A stretch of 64,000 nt of DNA. It comes from Paenibacillus_AR mesotrionivorans. Its GTDB lineage: Bacteria > Bacillota > Bacilli > Paenibacillales > NBRC-103111. Positions 8,263 through 17,260 of this stretch are shown piece by piece. A program made the translations under genes and the position numbers. The DNA is taken from assembly GCF_046098205.1 (NCBI RefSeq), contig NZ_JBJURJ010000016.1:151108-215107 (forward strand), written 5' to 3'. The notes under the pieces are model-generated. The model was not told the DNA's origin and searched no databases. It was given only the letters and a program-made list of their open reading frames with translations. Numbering within the stretch: the first letter of the stretch is position 1; every line of letters begins with the position of its first letter.

Positions 8263-8805
8263 CTACAGCTGATTCCGGGTTATGCCGTACAAATTGCTGT
8301 CCTGCAGCCCTAAGCTGCAGCAATAATAATCCTTCGCATGTCCCTCCAGCACAAAGCCCGATTTCTCCAAAACCCGGCCCGAGGCCATATTGTTCACGGA
8401 ATGGGACGCTTCGATCCGGTTCAGCCCGATTTCGGAAAGCATATAACGGACCACTGCCCGTACAGCTTCTGTTGTATACCCGTTGGACCAGTATTTTCTG
8501 GCAAGACAGTAGCCAAGGACAGCTTTTTGATCATAATCGTTTACATTTACAATACTCACCGATCCGATAAGCTCATCCCCCAATTGAATCCCCCACTGGT
8601 AGGTCAGCTCGGACTGGTATCCGCCGAATACTTCTTTAATATAACTCTTGCTGAAGCCGGCACTTGGATGGGGAGACCAGCGTTCGTATTTACAAACCTC
8701 CGGGTCACTCATCCACTGGAATACCATTCCTGCATCCTCAGGTTGGATCTTCCTCAGTAGTAGACGCTCTGTCCGGATTTCCTGTGTTCCTTTATGTGTA
8801 ATCAC
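8263..8805 (-). CDS. GNAT-family N-acetyltransferase (RimJ/RimL type)
   Basis: 180-aa acetyl-CoA-dependent acetyltransferase. The N-terminal TERLLLRKIQPEDA strand, the QWGIQLGDELIGSVSI core and the AVVRYMLSEIGLNRIEA / NMASGRVLEKSGF segments are typical of the RimJ/RimL branch, which acetylates ribosomal protein N-termini or small amines. GTG start with AGAGGA 7 nt upstream. It is followed on the same strand by the DinB-like gene. Confidence 0.88.
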   Translation of the reverse strand: MITHKGTQEIRTERLLLRKIQPEDAGMVFQWMSDPEVCKYERWSPHPSAGFSKSYIKEVFGGYQSELTYQWGIQLGDELIGSVSIVNVNDYDQKAVLGYCLARKYWSNGYTTEAVRAVVRYMLSEIGLNRIEASHSVNNMASGRVLEKSGFVLEGHAKDYYCCSLGLQDSNLYGITRNQL

Positions 8806-8912
8806 GCATGTATCCTCTTTTCTTGGCGTATTACTTTATTAATGTCATTCTTGCAGATGAAAATCAACGGAAACTATGATTATAGAAATTCATTCATTTG
8901 GCCCTTCTAAAC

Positions 8913-8952
8913 AAAAACAGTGCCTCCCAATAACGGGAAACACTGTTTTTTT
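8913..8952. terminator. Terminator after the lysine permease gene
   Basis: AAAAACAGTG and CACTGTTTTTTT form a perfect stem around an 18-nt loop, immediately after the permease stop codon and with T runs in both directions. Confidence 0.85.
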
Positions 8953-8956
8953 ACTT

Positions 8957-10441
8957 TTATACTTCCGAAGTGGTCAAATCGCACTCTTCCAACGGTACAA
9001 GCTTGCTCTTCCGGAAAAATCCGTAGCCCAGCCAGATCAGCAGGAACAGCGGAAGGCTGACATAAGAAACCAGAACGCCGTACCAGTCGATGGATCCCCC
9101 GGAGAAAGCCCCCATATTCTGGCCAAGCACGGCGATAACGCAGATTACGAAGGCGAATATCGGGCCAAAGGGAAACCACCTTGCCTTGTATGGCAGCTCG
9201 TCCAGGGAATGGCCCTGCTTGACGAAAGCGCGGCGGAACCGGTAGTGGCAGACTGCAATGCCCAGCCAATTGATGAAGCCGCACATGCCGGAGGCGTTCA
9301 GGAGCCAGTTATAAACAATCCCGTCACCGAAAAAGGAAGCCAGGAAAGCAAGCATGCCCACAGCAGTGGTTACCAGCAAGGCGCCAACCGGAACTCCGCG
9401 GCTGTTCAGCTTGGCAAGAGCGCGCGGGGCCATGCCATCCTTGGCCATGGAGAACAATACCCGGGTAGCGGCATACATGCCGGAATTACCTGCAGACAGC
9501 ACGGAGCTGAGAATGACCGCATTCATGACCGACGCAGCGAAGGCCAAGCCGGCTTTTTCGAAGATAATGGTAAAGGGGCTCACGCCGATATCGTCAATGC
9601 CGCCCCGCAGCAGATCCGGGTTGGTGTAGGGAATCAGCAGGCCGATCACCAGAATGGCGAAAATGTAGAACACCAGAATCCGCCAGAACACCTGGCGGAT
9701 CGCCCGTGGAACATTCTGCCGCGGATTCTCGCTTTCGCCGGCTGCAACCCCTACCAGCTCTGTGCCCTGGAAGGAGAAACCGGCAGCCATAAATACGCCC
9801 AGGAAGGCGAAAAAGCCGCCATGGAAGGAGCTTCCGCCAAGCTCGAAGTTGCTAAAGCCCACAGCCTCGCCGCCCAAAATGCCGAAAATCATCATGACAC
9901 CGACAACCAGGAAAATGATAACCGTTGTAATTTTGATGATGGCGAACCAATATTCGGACTCCCCATAACCCCGTGAGGACAAGATGTTCAGCCCGAACAT
10001 CAGAAGCAGGAAAAGCAGGCTCCAGATTGTCGAATTGCTCTCCGGGAACCAGTATTTAATGATAACCGTGGCAGCCGCAAGCTCTGCGGCAATGGTAACC
10101 GCCCAGTTGTACCAGAAGTTCCAGCCTACGGCGAAGCCGAATGCCGGACTGATGAACCGGGTGCCATAGGTGCTGAAGGAACCGGAATCGGGCATATACG
10201 TAGCCATCTCGCCCAAGCTGGTCATCAGGAAGTAGACCATGATGCCAACGGCCAGATAGGCCAGCAACGCGCCGCCCGGGCCCGAGGAGGCAATCGCTCC
10301 GCCGCTGGCCAGGAACAGCCCGGTGCCGATGGAGCCGCCCAGGGCAATCATGGTCAGATGCCGGGCTTTAAAGCTTTTGCGCAGTGTCTGGCCGCCGGTA
10401 CTGCCGCCAGCCGTTACTGCTTGGTTCACTTGCTTTTGCAT
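8957..10441 (-). CDS. lysP: Amino acid permease, probably lysine-specific
   Basis: 494-aa member of the amino acid/polyamine/organocation superfamily (AAT branch) with about twelve membrane helices. The opening block LTMIALGGSIGTGLFL and the following GEMATYMPDSGSFSTYGTRF are hallmarks of LysP/GabP-type proton symporters. Lysine specificity is assigned from the L-box riboswitch that occupies its leader (10531-10833). ATG at 10441 is preferred because AAAGGGG precedes it by 11 nt; a GTG four codons upstream overlaps that ribosome binding site. Lysine shortage would be expected to raise expression. Confidence 0.88.
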   Translation of the reverse strand: MQKQVNQAVTAGGSTGGQTLRKSFKARHLTMIALGGSIGTGLFLASGGAIASSGPGGALLAYLAVGIMVYFLMTSLGEMATYMPDSGSFSTYGTRFISPAFGFAVGWNFWYNWAVTIAAELAAATVIIKYWFPESNSTIWSLLFLLLMFGLNILSSRGYGESEYWFAIIKITTVIIFLVVGVMMIFGILGGEAVGFSNFELGGSSFHGGFFAFLGVFMAAGFSFQGTELVGVAAGESENPRQNVPRAIRQVFWRILVFYIFAILVIGLLIPYTNPDLLRGGIDDIGVSPFTIIFEKAGLAFAASVMNAVILSSVLSAGNSGMYAATRVLFSMAKDGMAPRALAKLNSRGVPVGALLVTTAVGMLAFLASFFGDGIVYNWLLNASGMCGFINWLGIAVCHYRFRRAFVKQGHSLDELPYKARWFPFGPIFAFVICVIAVLGQNMGAFSGGSIDWYGVLVSYVSLPLFLLIWLGYGFFRKSKLVPLEECDLTTSEV

Positions 10442-10530
10442 GAATAGGGACACCCCTTTGTAGTGGTTGTCATGGAGTTCATGAATGGGAGTGCCTGAAG
10501 TGCTGGCTGCCGGATACGCAGTCCGAACGC

Positions 10531-10560
10531 AAAAAAACCGCCGGCGAATGCAGCGGTTCC
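10531..10560 (-). terminator. Expression-platform terminator of the lysine riboswitch
   Basis: On the minus strand AACCGC pairs with GCGGTT around a short GC loop and is followed by TTTTTTT. It is downstream of the L-box aptamer and upstream of the lysP start, the normal place for a lysine-stabilised terminator. Confidence 0.8.
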
Positions 10561-10598
10561 ATAAGTAAGCCTATGGCTGCCGCATCATACTCCCTGTC

Positions 10599-10833
10599 AA
10601 GATAGCGCAACACAAGTGGCGGACAATAAGCCCTGCGGCTTCCGGTCCGTTACAAGTGACAGTTCCGCCCCTTTCGGAAACGGCCCCAGTCCGCACCGCT
10701 AGGAGGAGCAGCAGCACGGGCTTCGGCGGATATGCCTTTCCAGCAGGATCATAGACGGCTCTTTAACGTCTCCCCTGATGTACTCTTCACATCCGCGACC
10801 TCTACCTCATCTTCAGTATGATGAGGCTATCTT
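10599..10833 (-). promoter_or_regulatory. Lysine riboswitch (L-box)
   Basis: Read on the minus strand the leader contains the conserved L-box pieces in order: GAGGTAGAGGTCGCG, AAGAGTA, GGGGAGA, TGGAAAGGC, CCGCCGAAGC, GACTGGGG and GAACTGTCAC. The P1 helix closes with AAGATAGC at one end pairing with GCTATCTT at the other (10826-10833 and 10599-10606). Lysine binding is known to favour the terminator in this class. A -10-like TATACT lies upstream at 10864-10869. This element and its terminator fill most of the 500-bp gap before the permease. Confidence 0.92.
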
Positions 10834-10942
10834 AATTTCATTATGAACACATGGACAGGGATTAGTATAATGCATAAACACCGGAACAAGCAATAACAAA
10901 TTGCGGAAGGTTGGTGTCAGTTTTACCATTGTTCAAATATAT

Positions 10943-11674
10943 CTATAGGATGACGGGCAGCTCCGCTTCAATCGCAGCCAGCACCTCATCGTAGCTGTTA
11001 AACCGGTAGTCCGCCAAAGCGTTGATTTCATCCCGTTCGCCATCGGAATATTTATCGTACATGGCCACTGCCTCTATACCGGCATTATGCGCCGCTTCAA
11101 CACCCACCAGGGAATCCTCAAAAATCAGGCATTCCGAGGGTGCTGCACCCAGCTCCCGCATAATCCGCAGGTACACCTCCGGATTGGGCTTGATTTCCTT
11201 GGTATCCTCCCGTGTATAGAGAATGGAGAAACACTCATCCAGCCTGGCTTTGCCCATGATATTCCGGTTCACCGTCAGATAAAGCTCCAGATTTTTGCGT
11301 CTGGTGGCGGTGGCTACCGCCATGACAAACCCCTGTGCTTTCAGCCTGTGCAGCACCTTGTCCGCCCCGGGTTTGTAGTCAATGGTATTCGCCAGGTAAT
11401 CGTCGGCGATATCATACCGCAGCTTTAATACCTCCTCTGCGGTCCAGGCGTGGTTATACGTGTCCTTCAGATACCGGCAGTATTCCAGATAAGGGTGCTC
11501 TGCCTTGCTATTACGCCGCATCACCGCGTCCCGCTGCTTCTGGATCTCGGTCTCCGCCGGTTCTGTGCCGCCGATTTTCCGGATCACCAGCCGGTCCACT
11601 TCATTCCACACCCCAACCGAATCCACCAGCGTGCCGTCCAGATCAAACATGATGACCTTTTTACCTGCAAACAT
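10943..11674 (-). CDS. HAD-superfamily phosphatase (beta-phosphoglucomutase-like)
   Basis: 243-aa haloacid dehalogenase-type hydrolase with motif I MFDLDGTLVDS near residue 9, a cap domain, motif II in AVATATRRKN near 118 and the C-terminal acidic motif CLIFEDSLVGVEAAHNAG. The family removes phosphate from small sugars or nucleotides, or isomerises them. AAGGAG lies before the ATG. It follows nikE by 25 bp on the same strand and ends the nickel operon, but no nickel role is evident in its sequence. Confidence 0.85.
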   Translation of the reverse strand: MFAGKKVIMFDLDGTLVDSVGVWNEVDRLVIRKIGGTEPAETEIQKQRDAVMRRNSKAEHPYLEYCRYLKDTYNHAWTAEEVLKLRYDIADDYLANTIDYKPGADKVLHRLKAQGFVMAVATATRRKNLELYLTVNRNIMGKARLDECFSILYTREDTKEIKPNPEVYLRIMRELGAAPSECLIFEDSLVGVEAAHNAGIEAVAMYDKYSDGERDEINALADYRFNSYDEVLAAIEAELPVIL

Positions 11675-11699
11675 GCCGTTCTCCTTCCTGTCCTGCCCT

Positions 11700-12314
11700 T
11701 TATCCGGCCAGCTCCTGCCAGTTCAGGATTCTGCCGCATAACCGTCCGGCCAGAGCCGCGTCATGGGTTACCGCCAGAATGCCCGCCTGATGCTGCTTGG
11801 CCCATTGTAGGACAGTATACCATATCTGTGCTTGGGTAATGGCATCCAGCATGGTTGTCATTTCGTCGGCAATCAAATAACGCGGTACGGCACCCAAAGC
11901 TCTGGCCACGCAAATCCGCTGCAGCTCTCCTCCTGACAGCTCATTGGGGTACCGGTTGAGCCACGCGTCCTCCACGGCAAGCTCCCGCAGCAGGATTTTG
12001 TCGGGCATTCCGGCCTCCTCCAGGGTGCGTCCCAGCTTCCACTTGGGATTCACCGCCTGCTCCGGATGCTGAAGCACCAGCTGCACCGGATTTGGCATTC
12101 CTTTTGCTGCCTGCACAGGGACGCCGTTTAGGAGGATACTTCCCTCTCGGGGAGCCTGATGTCCGGCCAGCAGCTTGCCCAGTGTGGATTTGCCGCAGCC
12201 GCTTGGGCCAACCAGCCCGACGACCTCCCCCGGTTTAACCCGGATGTCCAGCTTGCGGAATACCCAGTGTTCTTTGGTATAGCGGTATCCAAGCCCGGTT
12301 CCCTCAAGTGGCAT
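11700..12314 (-). CDS. nikE: Nickel ABC importer ATPase, NikE type
   Basis: 204-aa ATPase of the peptide/nickel importer class that drives uptake together with NikD. It has Walker A GPSGCGKST near residue 37, the signature LSGGELQRICVARAL near 125, Walker B YLIADEMTTMLD and the H-loop VTHDAA. It is shorter than the usual 250-270 residues because it lacks the C-terminal oligopeptide-transporter extension. It overlaps nikD by 11 bp, which indicates coupled translation. Confidence 0.88.
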   Translation of the reverse strand: MPLEGTGLGYRYTKEHWVFRKLDIRVKPGEVVGLVGPSGCGKSTLGKLLAGHQAPREGSILLNGVPVQAAKGMPNPVQLVLQHPEQAVNPKWKLGRTLEEAGMPDKILLRELAVEDAWLNRYPNELSGGELQRICVARALGAVPRYLIADEMTTMLDAITQAQIWYTVLQWAKQHQAGILAVTHDAALAGRLCGRILNWQELAG

Positions 12315-13221
12315 GTAAACACCTCGTTTTTCCGTTTCTCACTCCGCGGAGGCCGGGAAATTGAATCCGGCACTCCTGTGTCGCCGCCTCACAGCGTGAT
12401 GCGAAGGCACAGCCCTCTAGCTTCTCACCGGGAAGGGGCTGGGAACCAGCCGTGGCGGTAAAGTGCTGGGAGGGTAATGCCGACCACAGCGCCTTGGTAT
12501 AGGGATGCCGCAAGCCGGACCCGTGATCTGCGAAGTCGCTTCGGCAAGCAATTTCCACCACTGTACCCGCATACAGAACGGCCACCCGGTCGGCGACAGT
12601 AAGCGCAGCCTCAATATCATGGGTGATCAGCATCACTGCCCCACCCTCCTCCGCCAGCAGCCGGAAGCGGCCCAGTGTCTCCTTCATCGCCGGGGCATCC
12701 AGACCCGGGGTAGGTTCATCGGCAATAAACAACCTTGCTCCGCTAACCGTGGCTGTGGATACCAGAACCTTCCGTGCCATTCCCCCCGACAGCTGGAACG
12801 GGAAAAAATCCGCCACCTGCTGGGCCAGATGGAATCTTCGGAAGGCCCCCCGCTGCTTTTCCACCGGATCGCCTTGGCGGACTGCCTGCCTAACCTGTTC
12901 CCCAACGGACATAAGCGGGTCCAGATATTGGACGGATTGCGGAATCAGCGCAATCTCCCTGCCGCGCAGCTGTTTTTGCCTTTTTGGGGTGAGTGCTTCA
13001 CCCTTAAACTCCATATGGCCGCTGACCCGGGCATTACCTGGCAGGATGCCCAGAATGGCATGGGCCAGCAGGCTTTTCCCAGAGCCGCTGGATCCCACCA
13101 CAGCCACAATTTCCTCCGCATGGATAGACAAGGAAAGATGATGCAGCACCTCCGTCTGCACCTGCTTCATCCCTCGTTGAAACCGGCTGAACCGGATGGA
13201 CAGATCCTGGATCTCCAGCAT
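12304..13221 (-). CDS. nikD: Nickel ABC importer ATPase, NikD type
   Basis: 305-aa ATPase with Walker A GSSGSGKSLLAHAI, signature LSGGMARKVLVSTA (an unusual MARK in place of QRQR), Walker B FIADEPTPGLD and a C-terminal region with cysteines (GCAFASRCEAATQECR) as in Opp/Dpp/Nik ATPases. The ATG at 13221 follows GGAGGAGGTGAGGCG; an upstream in-frame ATG lies inside the end of nikC. It sits within the nikR-A-B-C-D-E gene order. Confidence 0.88.
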   Translation of the reverse strand: MLEIQDLSIRFSRFQRGMKQVQTEVLHHLSLSIHAEEIVAVVGSSGSGKSLLAHAILGILPGNARVSGHMEFKGEALTPKRQKQLRGREIALIPQSVQYLDPLMSVGEQVRQAVRQGDPVEKQRGAFRRFHLAQQVADFFPFQLSGGMARKVLVSTATVSGARLFIADEPTPGLDAPAMKETLGRFRLLAEEGGAVMLITHDIEAALTVADRVAVLYAGTVVEIACRSDFADHGSGLRHPYTKALWSALPSQHFTATAGSQPLPGEKLEGCAFASRCEAATQECRIQFPGLRGVRNGKTRCLHAT

Positions 13222-13246
13222 CGCCTCACCTCCTCCAGATGATTTT

Positions 13247-14077
13247 TCATTCCTCATGGGCGTGACGCGGATCTACCCATTGCTTCAGATTTTCGCCAAG
13301 CACGGCAAACGTGCGGACCAAGACCAATAAGCATATTCCCGGAAACAACGCCAGCCACCACAGCCCGGAGGAGAGATAACGCATGGATTCCGACAAAATG
13401 ATGCCGATGGCCGGTTCATGCGGGGATAATCCCATGCCGATGAAGGTGATGGATGCCTCATGCAGAATGGCATGGGGCACCACCAGAATCAGTCCCACCA
13501 ACAGCTGAGGCAGCAGATGAGGTGTAATATGCCGGATTGCAATCCACCAGCGGGACTTGCCGAAGTTCCGGGACATGGCCACATAGGGCGCCGTCCGGAG
13601 CTGAAGCACCTCCGCCCGGATGACCCGGGACAGGCTGGGCCAGTGGGTCAGAGCCACACCGATAATGATTCCCTTGGCTCCGCCACCCAGTACGAAGGCG
13701 ATAAGGAGCAGCGTTACGAGATGCGGAACACTTAGGAACAAATCGGTAATCCAGGCTACCACCCGGTCCACCACATTCCCCATTGCTGCGGCGGCAAGTC
13801 CCAGAATACCTGCGATAACCACACTTGAGGCTCCGGCAGCTACACCCACCTGCAGGCTCAAGGCCAGCCCCTTGATGGTGCGTGTCAGCATATCCCGGCC
13901 CAGCCAGTCTGTTCCGAAGGGATGGGCCCAGGACGGTCCCAGGTTGCGCTGGTTGAGATTAGTCGCCAGTCCGGACGGATTGATGCCATAAGCAGTGAAA
14001 TAAAGCGTTAATAGAAGGAGGATCGCCGCTATTGAGGTGATCCACAAACGATGCCGGTAATGTACCCGTTTTATCAT
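13247..14077 (-). CDS. nikC: Nickel ABC importer permease, NikC type
   Basis: 276-aa membrane permease of the DppC/NikC family. It has an N-terminal membrane anchor, then the HPFGTDWLGRDMLTR block that marks this family, five further helices and the ATPase-contact motif PYVAMSRNFGKSRWWIAIRH. It overlaps nikB by 4 bp (ATGA). Confidence 0.9.
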   Translation of the reverse strand: MIKRVHYRHRLWITSIAAILLLLTLYFTAYGINPSGLATNLNQRNLGPSWAHPFGTDWLGRDMLTRTIKGLALSLQVGVAAGASSVVIAGILGLAAAAMGNVVDRVVAWITDLFLSVPHLVTLLLIAFVLGGGAKGIIIGVALTHWPSLSRVIRAEVLQLRTAPYVAMSRNFGKSRWWIAIRHITPHLLPQLLVGLILVVPHAILHEASITFIGMGLSPHEPAIGIILSESMRYLSSGLWWLALFPGICLLVLVRTFAVLGENLKQWVDPRHAHEE

Positions 14078-15108
14078 GGGCGGGCACCCGCTTTCACTCT
14101 GGGATCAATCAAGCGGTAGCTGATATCCGCCATCGTATTGCCGGTAAACACAAATACCGCGCTGCACAGCACAACACCCAATAAAAGCGGCACGTCACCG
14201 CGGAGCCCCGCCTCTACTGCTGCCTGGCCCAGGCCGGGATAGGAGAACACCTGCTCCGCCAGCACGGCTCCGCCGAACAGCTCGCTGAAGGAGGCGAACT
14301 GAAGGGTGATAGCCGGCAGCGCCACATTGCGCAGTCCATGACGGCGGAAGATGGTCCAGCCCTGCTCCCCTCTCGCTCTGGCGAACAGCCAATATTCCGA
14401 ATCCATCACATCCAGCAGCTTTTCCCGGGTATGCAGGGCAATAGCCGCAATTCCCGTCACGCTGAGAGTCAGGACGGGCAGCAGCATGTGCCGGATGCGG
14501 TCAACCAGATGAACCTGATCGGCCGTTACCCCCGCCGGGACCGCCAGCCCCACCGGCAGCCAGCCCAGCCATACGGCAAAAACCAGCATCAACAGCAGCC
14601 CCACCCAGAAGGTCGGAGTGGAGGACAGAATGTAGCAGTACCAGCGCACCAGCCTATCCATCCAGGAATTGCGGTTCATGGCCGCCGTCACCCCGCAGAA
14701 AAAACCAATGATTCCGGACAGCACCCAGGCGGCGCCCATCAGAGCCAAGGAAGCGGCGAACCGCTCCCCGATTACCTCCAGCACAGGCTGGCGGTAAATC
14801 ATGGAGGTTCCCCAATCGCCGCCTGCCAATGCGCCGAGCCAGCTCCAATATTGTGCAGGCGCAGGCTTATCCAGCCCCCAATACTCCACAATCGCCTGTC
14901 GCTGCTCCGGGCTGACCTTCATCATATCCGCGCCTACATACGCCTGGATGGGATCAATGGGGGAATAATGAACCAGAGCAAAGGACACACCGCTGACAGC
15001 CAGAAGCAGCAGGATAAGCCCTATGCATTTCCGCCCCAAAAAGATGAGCACGGCTTTCCCCCTGTCCCTTGACCCAAAAGAATGCTGCTTTACGGTTTCC
15101 ATTGCCAC
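14074..15108 (-). CDS. nikB: Nickel ABC importer permease, NikB type
   Basis: 344-aa permease of the DppB/NikB family. A membrane anchor (FLGRKCIGLILLLLAVSG) is followed by the VHYSPIDPIQAYVG block, a periplasm-facing segment and about five helices, ending ADISYRLIDPRVKAG. The start overlaps the end of nikA by 19 bp; an ATG two codons inside is equally possible. Confidence 0.9.
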   Translation of the reverse strand: MAMETVKQHSFGSRDRGKAVLIFLGRKCIGLILLLLAVSGVSFALVHYSPIDPIQAYVGADMMKVSPEQRQAIVEYWGLDKPAPAQYWSWLGALAGGDWGTSMIYRQPVLEVIGERFAASLALMGAAWVLSGIIGFFCGVTAAMNRNSWMDRLVRWYCYILSSTPTFWVGLLLMLVFAVWLGWLPVGLAVPAGVTADQVHLVDRIRHMLLPVLTLSVTGIAAIALHTREKLLDVMDSEYWLFARARGEQGWTIFRRHGLRNVALPAITLQFASFSELFGGAVLAEQVFSYPGLGQAAVEAGLRGDVPLLLGVVLCSAVFVFTGNTMADISYRLIDPRVKAGARP

Positions 15109-16700
15109 TCCTCAATATTGTCGGTAACCGGCCAGCCATGTCCGTGGGGATGGACCTTCTGCTGCCCGATATCCAGACCCGACTTCACCAGGTAGAGATG
15201 ATCGAGATTCACCAGCCATGCCCAAGGTGCGTCGCCCTTGGCGCTTAAGCCTGTGTTGCCGTCCCATTGCGCTTTTTTCCAAAGCTCCCATGCATCCTTT
15301 TCATTGGTGGCGCGCAGGGCCTGGTTCATATACCCATCCACCTTCGGGTTGTTGTAAAAACCGGGATTGTAATATTCCACACCGCCGAACTTGGCGCTGT
15401 ATACATTGTACATCTCCAGCGGATCGTGGCTGCCCCAGCCCAGAAGCACCGCATTGGAATGCATCTGCTTGCCGATTTCATCCCAGCTTTTGCCCTCTAC
15501 CTTCACCTGGATCCCCAAGGGCTTCAGCATATCCGCAGCCGCAATCGCCAAGGATTGGCGGGTCACGTCACTGGATGGGTACAGGAGATTAAACTGCGCC
15601 TTTAAAGCGCCCTTTTCCAAAATGCCATCCTTATCCGTGTCCACCCAGCCGTTATCGGCAAGCAGCTTCTTGGCACCATCCATATCGGCATCCTTGATTA
15701 CCGCTTCGGGATTAAACCAGGGCAGCCCGTCGTTTAACGTGTAGGCCGGAGTACCATGGCCTTCCAGAACTCCCTGCACCAGCGCCTTCCGGTCCAGAGC
15801 GGTGTTGATGGCTTTGCGGATAGCCGGATCAGCGGTCACATCATTGCCGATGGGATTGCCCTCGGCGGTTTTGCTGCCCGCCTTCACAAAAGGAAACATG
15901 ATGCCCCGGTTGTCTGCAGAGGGTAAAGCAACCAACTCCATTCCGGCAACGGTTTGTTTGCTGAAGGCCGCCGGAATGGCTGCCATATCCACCGTCCCCG
16001 CCTTGGCTGCGGCGAAAGCGGCATCTTCATTCAGAAACAGGAAGGTAATCCGCTGGAAAAACGGCTTGCTGCCGTAATAGTCCGGGTTGGCCTCCACGAT
16101 TAGCTGCTGGCCTTTATCCCACTGCACCAGCTTGTATGGGCCGGACCCAACAGGCTTCAGGGCATAGTCCTTGCTGTGGGCGTGTTTGGGGACAATGCCC
16201 GTGGACACCAGCATCTGTGTGAAGGTGGACTGCGGCTCCTTCAATGTTAGCTTTACTGTAAGGTCACCGTCTGCTTCCACCTTGCTGAGGTTGCTCAGAT
16301 CGATGGAGGAGCCGCTTTTAGCAGCAGTTTCATAGGTATACTGCACATCCGCAGCCGTTAAAGGCTGGCCGTCGCTGAACTTGACGCCGCTTTTCAGCTT
16401 TACAGTCCACAACAATCCGTCCGCGCTGACCGTGTAGCTCTCTGCTGCATCAGGCACCACATTCAGCTTGCTGTCCCGCTTCAGCAGTGTGCTCTGGAAC
16501 AGCGGCGAGCCGTAGCGTCCCCAGCCTGTAGTAGGATCAAATCCGGCCTCCGGTTCCCCGCCAATAGCCAGGACCAGCTCCTTCTTTTCGCCAAGGGCTG
16601 TGTTGGCGGCGTTAGGCTGGGGTTTGTCCTTCCCGCAGGCGCTGATGGCCAGAACCACCACCACTAACATCAATATGAAAGCAAAACGCTGCTTCCTCAT
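15090..16700 (-). CDS. nikA: Nickel-binding lipoprotein of the ABC importer, NikA type
   Basis: 536-aa extracellular solute-binding protein of cluster C (peptide/nickel class, SBP_bac_5). A lipoprotein signal ends in AISAC, so it would be tethered to the outer membrane face by a lipid-modified cysteine. Family segments include FQSTLLKRDSKLNVVPDAAESY near residue 70, SADGLLWTVKLKSGVKFSDG and GSGPYKLVQWDKGQ. Nickel, not peptide, is assigned from the NikR gene that overlaps its start by 4 bp and the operator upstream of it. The bound form could be a nickel chelate. Confidence 0.88.
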   Translation of the reverse strand: MRKQRFAFILMLVVVVLAISACGKDKPQPNAANTALGEKKELVLAIGGEPEAGFDPTTGWGRYGSPLFQSTLLKRDSKLNVVPDAAESYTVSADGLLWTVKLKSGVKFSDGQPLTAADVQYTYETAAKSGSSIDLSNLSKVEADGDLTVKLTLKEPQSTFTQMLVSTGIVPKHAHSKDYALKPVGSGPYKLVQWDKGQQLIVEANPDYYGSKPFFQRITFLFLNEDAAFAAAKAGTVDMAAIPAAFSKQTVAGMELVALPSADNRGIMFPFVKAGSKTAEGNPIGNDVTADPAIRKAINTALDRKALVQGVLEGHGTPAYTLNDGLPWFNPEAVIKDADMDGAKKLLADNGWVDTDKDGILEKGALKAQFNLLYPSSDVTRQSLAIAAADMLKPLGIQVKVEGKSWDEIGKQMHSNAVLLGWGSHDPLEMYNVYSAKFGGVEYYNPGFYNNPKVDGYMNQALRATNEKDAWELWKKAQWDGNTGLSAKGDAPWAWLVNLDHLYLVKSGLDIGQQKVHPHGHGWPVTDNIEEWQWKP

Positions 16701-17191
16701 TCCTCATCTCCCTTTCTTTCATCTTCATGGGAATGGCTATGGCTGTGGTGGTGATGGCCGTGCTCTGCCGACTCATCTATAAAGGTAACGGACAGCTCCG
16801 CATAAAACACTCCTTTTTGCACCTTGATCCGGTTGGTCAGCTCCCGCAGCCGTTTCACCTGGCCACGCACCACGATGATCTCCAGACATTGGTCGTGATT
16901 CAAATGGATGTGCATGGTGGAGATAATGTCGTGATGATACTGGTGCTGCAACCCGGTTAAGGTGATGGACAGATCGTTTACGTGATGGTCGTAGACCATG
17001 ACGATGGTACCGGCGGCAGACTGGTCCGGCGTGGCATGATCCGAATCCAGTATGGCCTTGCGCACCAAATCCCGGATGGCCTCGGAGCGGTTTTCGTAGC
17101 CTTGTTTGCCGATGAGCTTGTCGAAACGGCCCATCAGCTCCTCCGGCATGGATACCCCAAACCGGACAAGCGGAGATTCTTTTTCGGACAT
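16697..17191 (-). CDS. nikR: Nickel-responsive repressor NikR with His-rich tail
   Basis: 164-aa ribbon-helix-helix repressor. The N-terminal strand VRFGVSMPEELMGRFD and helix NRSEAIRDLVRKAIL bind DNA; the ACT-like C-terminal domain binds nickel. The high-affinity site known in E. coli (His76, His87, His89, Cys95) is conserved at His83, His94, His96 and Cys102. An extra tail, HGHHHHSHSHSH followed by acidic residues, extends past the usual C-terminus. The open frame continues upstream to 17422, but the family start MSEKES at 17191 with GGGGG 7 nt ahead is clearly right. First gene of the nik operon. Confidence 0.93.
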   Translation of the reverse strand: MSEKESPLVRFGVSMPEELMGRFDKLIGKQGYENRSEAIRDLVRKAILDSDHATPDQSAAGTIVMVYDHHVNDLSITLTGLQHQYHHDIISTMHIHLNHDQCLEIIVVRGQVKRLRELTNRIKVQKGVFYAELSVTFIDESAEHGHHHHSHSHSHEDERKGDEE

Positions 17192-17232
17192 TGGATCAAC
17201 CCCCGTCGTGATATTGGTAAAATTTATGTATG

Positions 17233-17260
17233 GTGTTACAAAACATATAAAACGTAACAC
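17233..17260. promoter_or_regulatory. NikR operator, 28-bp perfect dyad
   Basis: GTGTTAC and GTAACAC form a perfect inverted repeat separated by 14 nt, 42 bp upstream of nikR. Half-site length and total span (28 bp) equal those of the known E. coli nikA operator, although the half-site sequence differs. It is placed to repress the nikRABCDE transcript when nickel is plentiful. Confidence 0.85.
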
